NCBI GenBank assembly: GCA_010093485.1
Contig: MU001498.1
Span: 1,255,126-1,319,125 of the forward strand
Source of the DNA: Karstenula rhodostoma CBS 690.94
Lineage: Eukaryota > Ascomycota > Dothideomycetes > Pleosporales > Didymosphaeriaceae
Direction of reading: 5' to 3'
Length of the DNA stretch: 64,000 nucleotides
Shown here: piece by piece, positions 23,640-35,898 of the stretch
How the letters are laid out: each line of letters begins with the position of its first letter
How positions within the stretch are numbered: position 1 is the first letter of the stretch
Program-made: the position numbers and the translations under genes
The notes under the pieces: model-generated
What the model was told of the DNA's origin: nothing
Databases searched by the model: none
Seen by the model: the letters and a program-made list of their open reading frames with translations, nothing else

Positions 23640-24640
23640 AACTATACTAACTAGTTACTTTAAATAACTTTAAAGATTATAAGTAGGAGCTTAAATTATA
23701 TAAAAAAAAATAAAGAAAGCTATATTTTAAAAATTATAGAATATTATACTATAGTCTTTAACTAGTAGATATATTATTCTAAGCTATAAAATCTCTAGAA
23801 CTAGGTTTATACTACTATTTCCTAAAATCTCCTTACTCTAGTAATAATTAATATAGTTAGAAATAATAAATCTATCTTATAATATCTACTTTATATACTA
23901 AAGAATAATTTAGTACCTACTAAAGAAGTAATTAAAAACTTTATTTAAATATAATATTATATTTATTTTAATAAGGTAATAAGTAGATAGTAAAACTTAA
24001 AAACTTAATTTAAAGAATAGTAGTTTTTTTACTATAAAGTAATTACTTACTTAATTAAAAAAACTAAAAAAATACTTATAACCTATAATTTCCTTAAAGC
24101 CTTAGGTAAGAAAATTACCCCTAAATAGTTCTACTTAATTAAGTAGTAAATCCTACTTAATAAATTATTTAAAAGGCTTATAATAATACTTTTTAAGATT
24201 AGAAAAGTATTTTTAGTACTAATCTAGAAATAATTACTCTATCCTAATTATAAAAGGACTAGTATTTATATAATATTTAGTAATTAAACTACTAAACCTA
24301 GTAAGGAATTATCTAATAATATATAGAATAATAATTATTTTAGCTACCCCTATAAGAATACTTAATATAAATAGTAACTAATTAAATACTAATACTTATA
24401 GATAGCTATTACTAATACTCTAATTAATAGATTTTAAATATTTAACCTTTCTAATAAAGAGTATAATAAGATTTTAAGTTATTTAAAATTTCTATAATAG
24501 TTAAGGCTATAAACTAAAATTAATAATACTAATTAGAAAATAAGTAATAAAAAGTTACTTACTATTAATTACTTTAGTAGTATTATAGTAGTTTTTATTA
24601 ATCTAATTAACCTTCTAAGTAAAGTTTCTAAGAATAGAAT
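23640..24640 (+). pseudogene. copia-1 gag relic
   Basis: The frame from E5 to the protease is rich in Lys, Gln and Leu, with long helical-looking segments. It precedes a recognisable copia protease. Its position and lack of enzyme motifs suggest Gag; no zinc knuckle could be read with confidence. The minus-strand copia-2 carries the same region only from about 24480 onward. Confidence 0.5.
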
Positions 24641-24659
24641 TTATAATATAATATAGAAT

Positions 24660-25010
24660 TCTTATCTACTTTCTAAAAGTATAATCTTAGATAGTATAGC
24701 TACTATTTACCTTATTAATAATTAAAACCTTCTAGTTACTAGTTCTTTTAAGAAAGTAACTATAGAAAACTAAGTTAAAGTAAAAATATAAGCTCTATCT
24801 ATTTTAAGAATAAAAAATTATTTAATTAAGAATAATTTTTATAGTAAGAATAGGAAATAATTTAAGAATCTACTACTTAAAAATATTAATATAGTTAAGA
24901 ACTTTTATATAAATATTATTTTAAAAACTTAATTTAAAAAAGTTAGTATTTAGTATTTTAATTTAGATAATACTTTAAAGATTAGAATAATTAAATAAAG
25001 TATTATAATA
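24660..25010 (+). pseudogene. copia-1 protease relic
   Basis: The frame reads IILDSIATIYL at 24681-24713, matching the copia protease signature (x-LDSGAT-x-H-V). The catalytic Asp codon (24690-24692) is kept, while the glycine position is now Ile. Downstream is a LDNTLKIRI-type strand. E6 interrupts the region at 25016. Confidence 0.7.
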
Positions 25011-25015
25011 ATAGA

Positions 25016-25221
25016 TTTTCTTATATATTAGTGGATACGCGCTAAGTTTATTTTAGATAGCTTAGTATTATATCCTTTTTAGTTAGCCTATATATAGATA
25101 TTAGGTAAGCCTTAGCCACTTTTTTAGTCCCTCTTTATTTATATATTAGTAAAGTATAATATAACTTTTTATCCCCTCTACTTTATTAAATTACCCTACC
25201 TTATAGTAAATCTCTATAATA
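25016..25221 (+). mobile_element. E-family copy E6, 12-bp target duplication with empty site
   Basis: This 206-bp copy starts at the TTATATATTAGTGG block. TATAATAATAGA flanks it at 25004-25015 and 25222-25233. The homologous place in copia-2 (near 52480-52500, minus strand) has a single, uninterrupted copy of this target, so the boundaries are exact. Confidence 0.95.
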
Positions 25222-25229
25222 TATAATAA

Positions 25230-26784
25230 TAGACCTATAGTATAAGTATTATTTTATTTTTCTAGAATATAAGCTTATATACTTTTATTCTACTATTATA
25301 AATATAATTTAACTATTTAAGCTATTAAGAAAGAATATCTCCTACTTAGATAGTAAAAAACTATAGTATAAGTAATTAAATTACCTTAGAAAGAAAGTTT
25401 TATAAGCTCTAGTTTCTAGTATATATAGTATATTAATTAAAGGAATATAATAAAAAGAATATAAGTACTATATAATTATATATATAAGTAAGGTAATTTT
25501 ATAATAATTATATAAGTATTTACTATATCTATTCTACTATATTATATAAGACCTATTTAATATAGAGTAAAAATAAATACTTAAATTTTAGATTCTTATA
25601 ATAAAGGAAGAATTTAGTAGGAAGTTCTATAATTTTAATTTATAAGAAAAGATACTTTTAGAGATTCTATAATTAATAAAATACCTATTAACTTTTATAA
25701 AGAATAAGTACTAGCTCTAAATTATATAAATCTAGTAGGATAATAATATAGTAATAGTTTTATAATAAGGGATATTATAATAAAAAGAATAAGTAATTAA
25801 AAAAGAAATTATAATTAACTTTTTACTACCTTATATATATAAAACTAATAGTTTAGTAGAGTAAGCTAAAAAAAAGCTAATTAAATAAATAGTAAAAATA
25901 AAATCTAGTATAAATCTACTAATAAAGCTATAGCTAGAAATTATAAATATAATAGTCTAGTTATATAATATAAGTTTAAGCGTAGTATATAGTTTCTAAT
26001 TATTAAATAAAGTATTAAATAACTAGTTTTAATAGTACTTTTAGTACTATAAGTCTATAATTATATAATATATAATAGTAGATCTCTATCTAGACTAGAA
26101 TAGGATTTATATCTATAGATACTAAGTATATTCTCTAATAAAGAATTATAAAGCTAGGTATAATAAAAAAAAATTTAAAATAAATCTAAAAGCTTATATT
26201 AGGTATTTAATAAGCTATTAAACTTCTAATATCTATAAAATATAAGTTCCTATACTTAATTAAGTAATTATAACTAAAAATATTATATTTAATAAAATAA
26301 TCTTCCACTAGAAAGTATATAAAGTTAAGCTCCTAAAAATAGAAGCTTTAAGAATTATAAAAAGTATTTATAAAAATAAAGTTAATAATTTAAAAAATAT
26401 ATTTAATATAATTAATCTTACTTCTAGCTTAAATAAGTATATAAGTACTATAAGAATTAAGGATACTAAGTAATTATTTAGAGGTAAAGGATTAAAGTAG
26501 ATAGATTTTATAAATTACTAGCTAAGGAATTAGAAAGTAATAATACTAATTACTATATAAGTTATAGGTATAGCTAGCTAGTAGCTAGAAATTTATATAG
26601 GCTAAGATTTAAGTATAGGACTTATAACCCTAGATATAATACTATAGCTAAATATTATAGTAACTAATTAATATAATTATAAGAATACTAGAAGCTATTA
26701 GAATTAGAATTTAATTAAAAGAGCTAGTAAACTAGAGCTTTAGAATAATACTTTCCTAAAATAGAAGTTTTAAAATCCTACTAT
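25230..26784 (+). pseudogene. copia-1 integrase relic
   Basis: The frame between protease and RT has the features of a copia integrase and its C-terminal extension: a YI-NLVG and NY(N)-x-LFTTLYI-x-N block (the FSxxxTPxQNG position), a KKANQIVKIK helix, and a LYNISLS block (YLxNRxPS position). It continues through a long Lys-rich linker with a SYRYS-type segment. Many stops occur. The zinc-binding HHCC residues cannot be verified. Confidence 0.65.
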
Positions 26785-27007
26785 ATATTATATACGATCA
26801 CTATAAGGGTAAGTAAATTAATAAAGTAAGGGGGATAAAAAGGCACGTTATACTTTACTAATATATAAATAAAGGGGGACTAAAAAAGTAGCTAAGGCTT
26901 ATCTAGCGTCTATATACAGGCTAATTAAAAAGGGTATAGCGCTAAGCTAGTTAAAATAGGCTTAGTATATACCCGCTAATATATAAGAAATCTAATAATA
27001 GAGAGTT
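26785..27007 (-). mobile_element. E-family copy E7, near full length, empty site in copia-2
   Basis: E7 belongs to the subfamily ending GTGATCGTATATAATATATA (minus sense). AAATCCTACTAT at 26773-26784 pairs with AAACCCTACTAT at 27008-27019. The one difference is C/T, as RIP would cause after duplication. In copia-2 (near 50915-50935) the site is empty. Confidence 0.95.
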
Positions 27008-27439
27008 AAACCCTACTATTATCTTTTAATCTAGTAGAACTAACTCTATAATACTATATAAAATAGAAAATCTACTAGTAAATTAAAAATAATAGTATAT
27101 CTTCCCTATAGTAAATAGGGTAAATAGATAACTTTAAAAAAAGATACCTAAAATTAACTAACTAATAAATATATATTTACTAGTTTAAATATTAAAATAA
27201 TAAGATATAGATTATAATAATTAGTTAAGGGGTAAATTAAATTTTAGTATATATATACTAATAATAGATCTATTTTTAAAAGATAGTTTTTAGATTAACT
27301 TTATATATATATTTATACTAAAAGTAAATAAAACCTAAAATAAATATAAAGGCTATAAGATACTAAATATAGTAATTATAGTAGTTATACTTAAGAAACT
27401 AAAACTAGTAATATTACTAGTTTATCTATATAGAAATAA

Positions 27440-28260
27440 GCTACTAATAGAATTAATATTTTAAAAATATCTACTTTTCTATTCTTTAGAAAAGCTATTT
27501 AAGTAGGCTATAATTAAAGAGATTACTACCCTATAGTAGAAAGGAACTTAAATAAAGCTACCCTAATTATAAGTAATAAAATATTTACTTTTATTAAAAT
27601 AGGTATTTATATATAAGCTTAATTAAAATAATTAGTTTAAGAACTATAAAGCTTATATTATAGTTAGAAAGAACTTTTAATTAAAAAATACTCTATACTT
27701 AACTTATACTATTATACCTATAGTAAGGTTATTCTAAGTAGTAATAGTAATTACTATAAAGTTTAACTTTAAAATTAAATAATATAATATTATAGAAGTA
27801 TTTCTAAATACTATAATTATAGTAAATAATCCTATAATCTATAAACTTTTAGATAGATTTAAAATACTAGAAATATATATAAAATTAAATTAAGCTCTTT
27901 ATAATTTAAGAGATTTACTACTTCTTTAGTAAAAAGAGTTTTCTAGCTTACTTAGAGCTAAAGAGTTTAAAGCTTTAAAGGAAAAGCCTTATTTATTCTT
28001 TTTTAAAGATTAGAAAATTCTAGTACTATTTTATATAGATAATATACTACTTCTATATTATTATAATTATAGAGAGTAAGTTTAAATACTATAGAATAAG
28101 GTTATAAATAAATATAAAATTAAAAATAAAGAACTACTTAAATAGTTTCTTAGAGTATAAATAATTAATAACTAAAATAATTAGATAATTATACTTATAT
28201 ATAATATATATATTAATAGGATTATAAATAAATTTAAATTTTATAAAACTAGTAGCTTTT
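27440..28260 (+). pseudogene. copia-1 reverse transcriptase relic
   Basis: Copia RT blocks are read in order. They are an AI-x-VGYN-x-RDYYPIV segment (W-x-AM-x-EI-x-AL), a SNKIFTFIKIGIYI segment (K-x-KWV-x-K), a region corresponding to KARLVARG, and ALYNLR-x-LLLL (ALYGLRQSPR-x-W position) near 27895. FYIDNILLLY follows at 28029-28058, the YVDDI box with its first Asp kept and the second changed to Asn. A KIKNKELLK-x-FLR segment (FLGI) comes next. Stops are TAG/TAA. Confidence 0.88.
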
Positions 28261-28299
28261 TACCTACTTCTCTCTTAATTAATAAGCTTAAAAAGAATA

Positions 28300-28741
28300 A
28301 AGGTAAAGTATTACTATAGTAAATTAAAAGTTATTAAAAGAAAGTTAAATTAGTATTATATATAGTAATTATACTATAACTAAATATTATATTTACTATA
28401 TTAAAGCTATTCTTTTTCTTTATAAATCTAAGTATAAAATATAAAGTAGTAGTTAATTAAGTAATTCTATATCTTTATAAAATATACTAAAAAGTAATTT
28501 AGTTTAGTAGATATAATAGTTTAAATCTACTTATCTATAAAAATATATCTTTTATAGATAATTTACTAATAAATTAATTATTCTATAAATATATTATTTT
28601 ACTATTTAGTAGTACTATTCTATAGAAAGTAGCTTACTAAAGTATAATTATAACTTTAACTATAAAAGAAAAGCTTTTTACTTTAAAGTATATTAATAAA
28701 AAAGTAATAGCTTTAAAGTACTTTTTTATTAAGTTTATACT
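28300..28741 (+). pseudogene. copia-1 RNase H relic
   Basis: The frame ends with a copia RNase H series. It has a VLYIVIILQLNIIFTI segment (YL-x-x-TRPDI-x-FAV), FINLSIKYKVV (NPSxxHxxA), and FIDNLLIN (D-x-SFADD). SSTILQKVAYQSIIITLTIKEKLF (positions about 28609-28680) stands at SxxISWxSxxQ-x-TVTxSTTEAE, and a final YINKKVIALKYFF helix follows. Gypsy-1 copy 2 adjoins directly. Confidence 0.88.
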
Positions 28742-28987
28742 TATAAGGGTTAATTTAACCTAAGGTTAAATCCCCTTATAGAATATTTATTTACCTTCGA
28801 GCTTAGGCCTTATCTAGTAGCCTATATATAAATTAGTTAGTAGATCTTAAATACCTAGTATATAGAGAGTTCCTTTCTAGGACCCTCTCTATCTTAGTAT
28901 CTTAAGTTTAGTTTTAATTTATATAGTTTCTTCTATTTATCTAATTCTAAGAGTATTTATTCTATTTAGCTATATCCTAGCCTTATA
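28742..28987 (+). repeat. 5' LTR of gypsy-1 copy 2
   Basis: This 246-bp repeat matches the LTRs of copies 1, 3 and 4, with TATAAGGG at the start and CCTTATA at the end. One CGAGC near 28798-28802 escaped RIP. Confidence 0.9.
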
Positions 28988-29097
28988 TTAAATTTAAAAC
29001 CCCTTCTTTTAGCTAGAGATTAGTAATTATAATATCTACCTTTAGTTCTTTAGATATAGAAAGGTCTACTAAAATTCTAAAATTTTTTTTTAGATTA

Positions 29098-29218
29098 GCT
29101 ATTAAGGCGCTAGAACGTCCTCTAAAGTCCTTATTAAAGGCTAGCTATTAAAGTACTAAAATATTCTCTAAAGTTCTTATTAAAAGCTAGCTATTAAGGC
29201 GCTAAAATATCCTTCTAG
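29098..29218 (+). repeat. 46-bp minisatellite in gypsy-1 copy 2, two units plus partial
   Basis: Units start at 29098, 29144 and 29190 (partial). This is the lowest unit number among the four copies. The first unit keeps GGCGCTAGAACGTCC, showing that CG sites existed in the ancestral repeat. Confidence 0.9.
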
Positions 29219-31690
29219 ATTTTTTAAACTCCCTTAAAGACCTACTAATATTAGGTATCTTTAGTAGAATTAACTACTATAAAGGTTAAATCCCTCTTAA
29301 GTAAAAATATATACCTATTATAGGTATATTAAAAATAATATATATATCCTTAGTAAATAGGCTTAAAATATAACTAACTACCTACTTATTACTTATACCT
29401 TACTTACCTAAACCTACCTTTTATCCTTATAATAAATATTAATTTATATAATATTTTTATTTTAAATAATCTTCTTTTCCTATTTATTTTACCTCTAAAT
29501 AGCTCTATACCTACTATACTACTACTTATAACTAAGTATATAAAAATAAAACCTCTAGTACTTAAATAGTTTATTAATAAGAATTTAATATCTTTTTTTT
29601 AAAACTATACTAGAACTTACTCTATAAGCTATACTACTAAAGTAATAATAGCTTTTAATTTTAATAAAGAAAACCTTAATAATATTTTAAAAGTAAATAA
29701 CCCCTATTATAATATAATTATAAGTAAGATACTATATATACTATTCTAAAGTTATTTACCTATTCTAATATAAGAATAGATACTAGTAGCTAAAGTCTTT
29801 AGTATATAACCTCCTTATAAGCTAAAAGACCTACTCTTTTAAATTAAACTTTTCCTACTAGAACTAGGTATCTAGCTACCTAAAGGTACTAAAGAATACC
29901 TAGCTAATATTAATAAGGTTAAGAAGGAATTAGGCCTTTATTAGAATTCTAGAACTAAAAACTATAAGAAAAAAAAAGATAACTTTAAAGCTAGTCTATA
30001 GGTAGCTAGATTATAAGAGTTAGAGGAAGTATTTAAACTATATATAGTTTTTACTAATATTAATATAATTATTCTAGACCTAATTACTTTAGATAGAAAG
30101 TACCTAAAGACCTTAAACTATTAAGGCCTAGAATTTACTATTATTTCTAATATATATATAGGCTATATTAAGGCTAATATAGCCCTATTTACTATAAAGC
30201 TATAGCTTATAATTATATCCTAATATATATATAAAGTATAGGACTAGTAATAAAAGCTAGTCTAGTAAAATACTAATTTAAATAATAAAATTAATATTAT
30301 AATAGACTTCTAGATATAGATTTAGAAAGAAAATAGTTATCTATAAACTAAAATTATAGAACTAAAAAAGACTACTAAGGCTAAGAATTAACTAATATAG
30401 AAAATAATTAGTAACTTAAATAATAATAATAGTTTTAAGTTACTTTACTAGTTTAGCGCTTCCCCTACTAAGCTAGTATCTACTATTAAATATAATACTA
30501 AACTAGTTACTTTAAAAATAGATAGTTAGTAAGGTATAGACTATTCTACTATAGGTTAATATATTCTAAGAGTAAATACCCTTAGTAAACTTTTTTATAA
30601 AATACTAAACTTTTACTATATAAAGTACTAAGCTTACTAGAGTAAATACCTATCCCCTAAAGTTCTAAACCTTAATAAGTTTAATAGTAATAAAACTTAG
30701 TTTAAGTTATAATTTTATTTACTAGAGGTTAAGATTAAGTCTAATATAGACTATTTTTAGTAAGATACTTTTAAAGAATATACTATAGTTATTACTAATT
30801 ATATTAATATATAACTAGAAGGTTATATTTTTAAAATTTTTAATACTTAAAAATAGTAGTAATTAACTATATCTCTTATAGGTCTATATAACTACCTCTA
30901 AGCTATATTTATACTACTAAACTAGAATATTAATACCTATACTAACCTCTAGAAAATAATACTTCTATTTAGAGGAGATATAAACTTATTTATTATATAG
31001 TATAATATATTTATAAACTAGACTAGGTTTTATTCTAATAATTCTAAAGAGATACTCTATAAGAAGCTCTATATAAAACTTACTAACTAGTTTATTTAAA
31101 ATACTATTAACCCTATTATAAATTATAATAAATTTTATACTATTATCTATAAACTATATAAAGCTTATAAGTATAACTATTAGGCTAATTATAACTAATT
31201 TACTTCCTTTACCCTATACTATTATAAGAAGTTTTTATTATAAATAGTTATTTTAGCCCCTTATTATATTATAGGACTACCTAAAGATATTATAGTAAAA
31301 TTAGCTCTAAAGTATTAATTTACTAACCCTAGATATAAATACTCTAAGGAGTAGTATTATAAGAATTAAATATATTATAACTACCTTTTTAAAGACTATA
31401 TCTACTATAATTATCCTATTAAACCCTATAATAGGTATACTATTACTACTATTATAAAGGTTTAAAAAGAAAATAAGGCTTATTTCTTTCTAGAATCTAG
31501 TAATAAATATACCTTTAATAAAGACTCTAAGTTAGACTTTAAATTAGAAAACTAGAGGTACTAGTTAACTCTAGGCTAGTACCCCTAATAGGAGTAGTAG
31601 GTATAGAACTAATTAACCTATAGAAGCTAGTATTCTATCCTAAGAAGTGTTATACTAACTCTAAAGGTATTTAAATCCCTAACTTATTTA

Positions 31691-33561
31691 GGAGACTTAG
31701 GATTACTCTAGTAAATCTACTATAATAACTAGTAGATAATTAGACTAGTAATTAGAAAAAATAAGTAGATTACTATATACCTTTACTATATTAATATCTA
31801 GAATATATAGCTAAGATAAAAGTATATAAAAAAATTATTTAATATTTTATATTTTAAAATAAGTAAAATACCTATAAATAATTTAATAAAGATACTATTA
31901 AAGTAGTAGTTTACTAAATTTATATAGTTACTTAATCTTTAAAATATAAGTTTTATAATTATAGATATAAAAAAAGTAAAGTAAGTAGAAATTTATTAAA
32001 TTTAATTATAAATAGTACTTTTTAACTAAAGAATAAAAAAAAAAAAAAAAAAATAAAAAAAAATTATTTTATTTAAATATATTAAGTATTTAATTAAAGA
32101 GCTTATAAAGCTAAGTATACTACTATACTTTTACTATATTAGAGTACCTAATATACTTATATTTAAAACTATTCTAACTATAAATAAAAAATTCTTTAGT
32201 TTTAAAAAATTTACTATAACTATATAAATACTTTTTAGAATAATTAAAGTTAAGTTACTACTAATCTATATTATAATAACTAATATTTAGACCTACTTTA
32301 TAGAGCTACTATAAAGTATAATACTTATAAGAAATAGATATACTATACTTAAAAGTATATATAGCCTTTTATAAGCCTACCTCCTAGCTATCTATAGAGT
32401 AGACCTACTAGAAGATAAGTAGAATAAGAATAGAAGTAATAAAAGTAAAAATAAAAATAGAAATAAAAATAGAAATAAAAATAGAAATAAAAATAGATAG
32501 AAATAGAATAAAAGTAAATAAAGTAAAAATAAGAATAAAAGAAATAGAAAAAAAACTAATTATTAAATAAAAGTTTTATAAAAATATAAAATAGATTTTT
32601 TAATCTTTATTCTAATCTCTTAGTAGCTTAAATATACTACTATAAATAATTAACCTTATAAGCCTATATATAGTTAGCTAGAATCTAAGTAATAAAAAAA
32701 ATAAAAAAAGTTTATACTAAAATTTAAATTATTATAGAATAGAATAAAGTATATTATATATATAACTAAAAATAATAGACTATAATAGTTAATAAAATTT
32801 AACTAAATAAATAGAGAATCTAACTTATATTAGTTTATATAAGTATATATAATAGTATAAGTAGTAGCCTATCTACTAGTTTATAATATTATAGTAGAGG
32901 CTATTTAATCTACTACTTAATATACTACTTAAGTAGTTAAAATAGTTTAATAGCTAAATAGCCTTAGTATATTCTTCTTTTATAACTAGAGGAGTATATA
33001 ATACTAATAAAGGAGCTTAACTAAAAGTATAGAAAATAAACTAAATAAAAAAGTAACTAAATTAATAAATTATTTAAAAAGTTATAATAAATCTTTTAGT
33101 AGTAGCTACTTATTTAACTTTAAGTCTCTTTTTTTATTTATATATTTTAGTAGTATAAGCTTTAGTAGTATTATTAGCTATTTAAAAAGTATAAGTAAAG
33201 TATTAAAAAGTAAAAGATAAGAATATACTATTAAATAAAATAATTAAAATAAAAAAAAAAAGTTTAAAAAGTATAAAAGATATTTTTTTATTTTATTTAT
33301 CTTTACTAGTTTATACTATATAATAATTACTTATTTTATTTACTATTACTTATTATACTTAGTTATAAGGCTATTATTATTTATAAGTACTCTATTAAGT
33401 ACTAGAAGCCTTTTACCTTAGCTAATTAGTATTATAATATTAATAATAGTATAATATAAATAAGAAATTATAGTCTAAGCTATATATTTCTAAGGGAAGC
33501 TAATCTAAATAATTAAATTCTACTAATAAATAAATAATAAGTACTATTTACCTAAAGGGTA
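31691..33561 (+). pseudogene. unidentified coding relic with a 12-bp repeat tract
   Basis: This single-copy region lies between gypsy-1 copy 2 and the second copia LTR. A plus-strand frame is interrupted only by TAG/TAA over much of its length. It includes KKKKKKNKKK-type acidic/basic low complexity near 32035-32065 and an Asn/Lys repeat tract at 32446-32500. A Gln/Ser-rich stretch follows up to about 33200. I recognise no domain. It could be a host gene fragment carried into the repeat block, or part of an element not otherwise present here. Confidence 0.4.
32446..32500 (+). repeat. 12-bp tandem repeat
   Basis: There are about four to five units of AAAAATAGAAAT. In the open plus frame this would encode an alternating Lys-Asn-Arg-Asn type repeat, probably an acidic or Glu-Asn repeat before RIP. 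Confidence 0.8.
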
Positions 33562-33767
33562 TATTAAAAATATAAATAATACTTAGTAATATTAGGGTTT
33601 ATAGAGCTCTAATTAGCTATAATAAGGGGTATCTTAACCTAAGTACTAAACTAATTTAGAATAAGTATAGTATATAACTAGCCTTTCTAGTAACCTTTTC
33701 TTATATAGTAATTTAATTAATTTACTCCCTAAATAAAGGAATATTCGAGCTCCTTTTCTCTACTATA
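33562..33767 (+). repeat. probable 3' LTR of a copia element
   Basis: This 206-bp repeat has the same length as 23012-23217. CTAAAGGGTA stands just before it and may be the polypurine tract. It ends TACTATA and runs straight into N5 sequence. It keeps CG at ATTCGAGC. Confidence 0.7.
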
Positions 33768-34376
33768 TATTTATATACTAGATTAATTATACTAATAGAA
33801 ATTAACTTACTAGAGAATATACTTAACCTTATAGAGGTCTATATTATTTAGATTTATATTATATATAGAATTAGTACTACTACTAGTATATATAAGATTA
33901 TATTTATTACTAATAATTAGTTACTTATTATTAACTATTTTAATAAAGTAGAATATAGTATAGGTCTCTTCCTATAAAAGCTAGCCTTTATATATAATAC
34001 TATAAGTTACTTACTACTAGTAGGTAACCTCTCTTTTATATTCTTTTTTAAATTATAATATTATTAATATATAATATTTTTAATATTTCGCGACTTCTCT
34101 ATAATTATATATTAGGTATTAGTAAATAAGGAGTATACTACCCTACTAATATTATATAATATTATAGTATTATAGTATTACTATATTATATAATATATAT
34201 AGATAGATTAATACTTAGTTAATTAAGTTTAGTACTATAGGTATCCTTCTTTCTTTTTTATTATAAATAGTACTATTTATTAGAGCTATTTAATAGAACT
34301 ATATAGTATCTCTAGATATTTCTTTATTACTAGGTAGTTATAATAGTAACTTTATATAAAAAAAAAAAAAAAAAAC
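33768..34376 (+). mobile_element. N-family copy N5, 5'-truncated
   Basis: N5 begins inside the family at TATTTATATACTAGATTAAT and runs to the CTTTATAT-poly(A) end (17 to 18 A at 34359-34376). It contains TTTCGCGACTTC at about 34086-34097, the same CG-retaining block seen at the 5' end of N12. The copia LTR abuts its 5' side. Confidence 0.85.
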
Positions 34377-34722
34377 TCTCCTTACTTATACTTACTAATA
34401 TCCTTAACTTTTATCTATAGCTTATAGCTTATAGCTTAGTATATTACCCTATTACTATTACTATTACTATTAATACTATTTATCTATTATTACTATTAAT
34501 ATTACCTACTTATTATTATTATTAATATTATCTACTACTTTCTTATATATTCTATAAAGCTACTACTACTTATTCTATATTTATTAATTATATAGATTAT
34601 TCTAATTTAATTATAATTACCTTTACTATAAAATCTAGTTTTATTTAACCTATAGAAACTATTATAATTAGCTCTTACTATTTACTAGTAAAGTTTCTAT
34701 TTCTAGTTAACTATTAGAATTC
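34377..34722 (+). mobile_element. N-family fragment N5b
   Basis: Directly after the N5 tail comes another N segment. It starts at CTCTCCTTACTTATACTTAC and covers the heptamer and ATTACT repeats up to TTTCTAGTTAACTATTAG. It lacks both family ends. N5 probably inserted into an older N copy or the two were joined by recombination. Confidence 0.8.
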
Positions 34723-35155
34723 TAGTATAAGTAATATAGCTTTAACTTTAGAGGTAGATAAAGAGTATAGTATTAGATAAATAAATTACTACTAGATCTT
34801 TCTATTAATATTTATAGCTATATACTCTTTACTATTATATAACCTCTCTAGTTAGATATAAAATATTTTTAGTTATAATATTATCTTCCCTTAAGGAGTA
34901 TTCTTATTTTAAAAGTATTAGATTTTATTAATTCTATTAGAATCTAGTAAAACTAGATTAAGCTATTTAGATATAAATAAATATTAATAGATTTAGATTT
35001 AACTCTTTAGTTATATAATATTAATAGGTAGTAATATATTTACCCTATATTTAAGCTAGTAAAATTATAGCTAGCTTTTACTTATACCTCTTACTTAGTA
35101 TATATATAGGCCTATACTAGTAGGCTATATAATATAATAAATTATAGGTCTTAAT

Positions 35156-35415
35156 CTAGTCTTAACGAGAACTATCCTTTTTAACGCCTTATTAACTCTC
35201 TATTATTGGATTTCTTATATATTAGTAGGTATACACTAAGCCCGTTTTAACTAGTTTAGTACTATACCCTTTTTAGTTAGCCTATATATAGATACTAGGC
35301 AAGCCTTAGTCACTTTTTTAGTCCCCCTTTATTTATATATTAGTAAAGTATAACGCGCCTTTTTATCCCCCTTACTTTATTAATTTACCTACCCTTATAG
35401 TGATTATATATAATA
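35156..35415 (+). mobile_element. E-family copy E8, longest plus-strand copy
   Basis: This 260-bp copy extends 5' through CTTAACGAGAACTATCC and AACGCCTTATTAACTCTC, then the ATTGGATTTC block, the core, and the 3' end GTGATTATATATAATA. The 13-bp repeat TATAGGTCTTAAT flanks it at 35143-35155 and 35416-35428. It defines the least truncated 5' region together with E1. Confidence 0.93.
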
Positions 35416-35898
35416 TATAGGTCTTAATATAGCTATCCTACTAGAAATATTATATATTAGTAAAATAAACCTAATTAAATAAACTATACTTTCTAATTAA
35501 ATAAGTTTTACTAACTTTACTATTTTATTATTACCTAGCTAAACTAATACTTATAGACTTTCTTACCTAGCTATTTATAGGGCTATAGTATTTATAAGTT
35601 TTTATTTATTATAAATATTCTCTAATTAATTAGGCTTTAAATAGTACTACTTAGTACTAACTAGTATAAGTAGAACTACTCTAACTCTAATTAGCTTTTA
35701 TTAGTAATAATCTTTAATATTTAACTTTTTTTAATAATATTTAATTTTATTTAGTATTATCTAGACCTATCTAGTACTATTAGACTATAGTAGAACTTAT
35801 TTAATTATATTTTCCCTTACTATATATACTATAGCTTATATAGATAATAAGATTAATAATACTCCTTTAATATATATAGACTATATAACTTATATACT

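Larger units (their letters stand above)
23218..28741 (+). mobile_element. Ty1/copia retrotransposon copia-1, internal region
   Basis: A plus-strand copia polyprotein relic has the order gag, protease, integrase, reverse transcriptase, RNase H, which distinguishes copia from gypsy. Three E elements (E5, E6, E7) interrupt it. It ends at the RNase H C-terminus, where gypsy-1 copy 2 begins at 28742. A minus-strand relative at 50500-53074 lacks E6 and E7, giving empty sites. All frames are broken by TAG/TAA of RIP type. Confidence 0.88.
28742..31690 (+). mobile_element. gypsy-1 copy 2, 5' fragment
   Basis: This fragment has the 5' LTR (28742-28987), the leader and almost all of gag. It stops abruptly after AACTTATTTA, just before the protease, with no 3' LTR. 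The gag knuckle at 31373-31414 has the four tyrosines seen in copy 1. It lies directly after copia RNase H. The abrupt end suggests deletion or recombination with the following unknown sequence. Confidence 0.88.
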
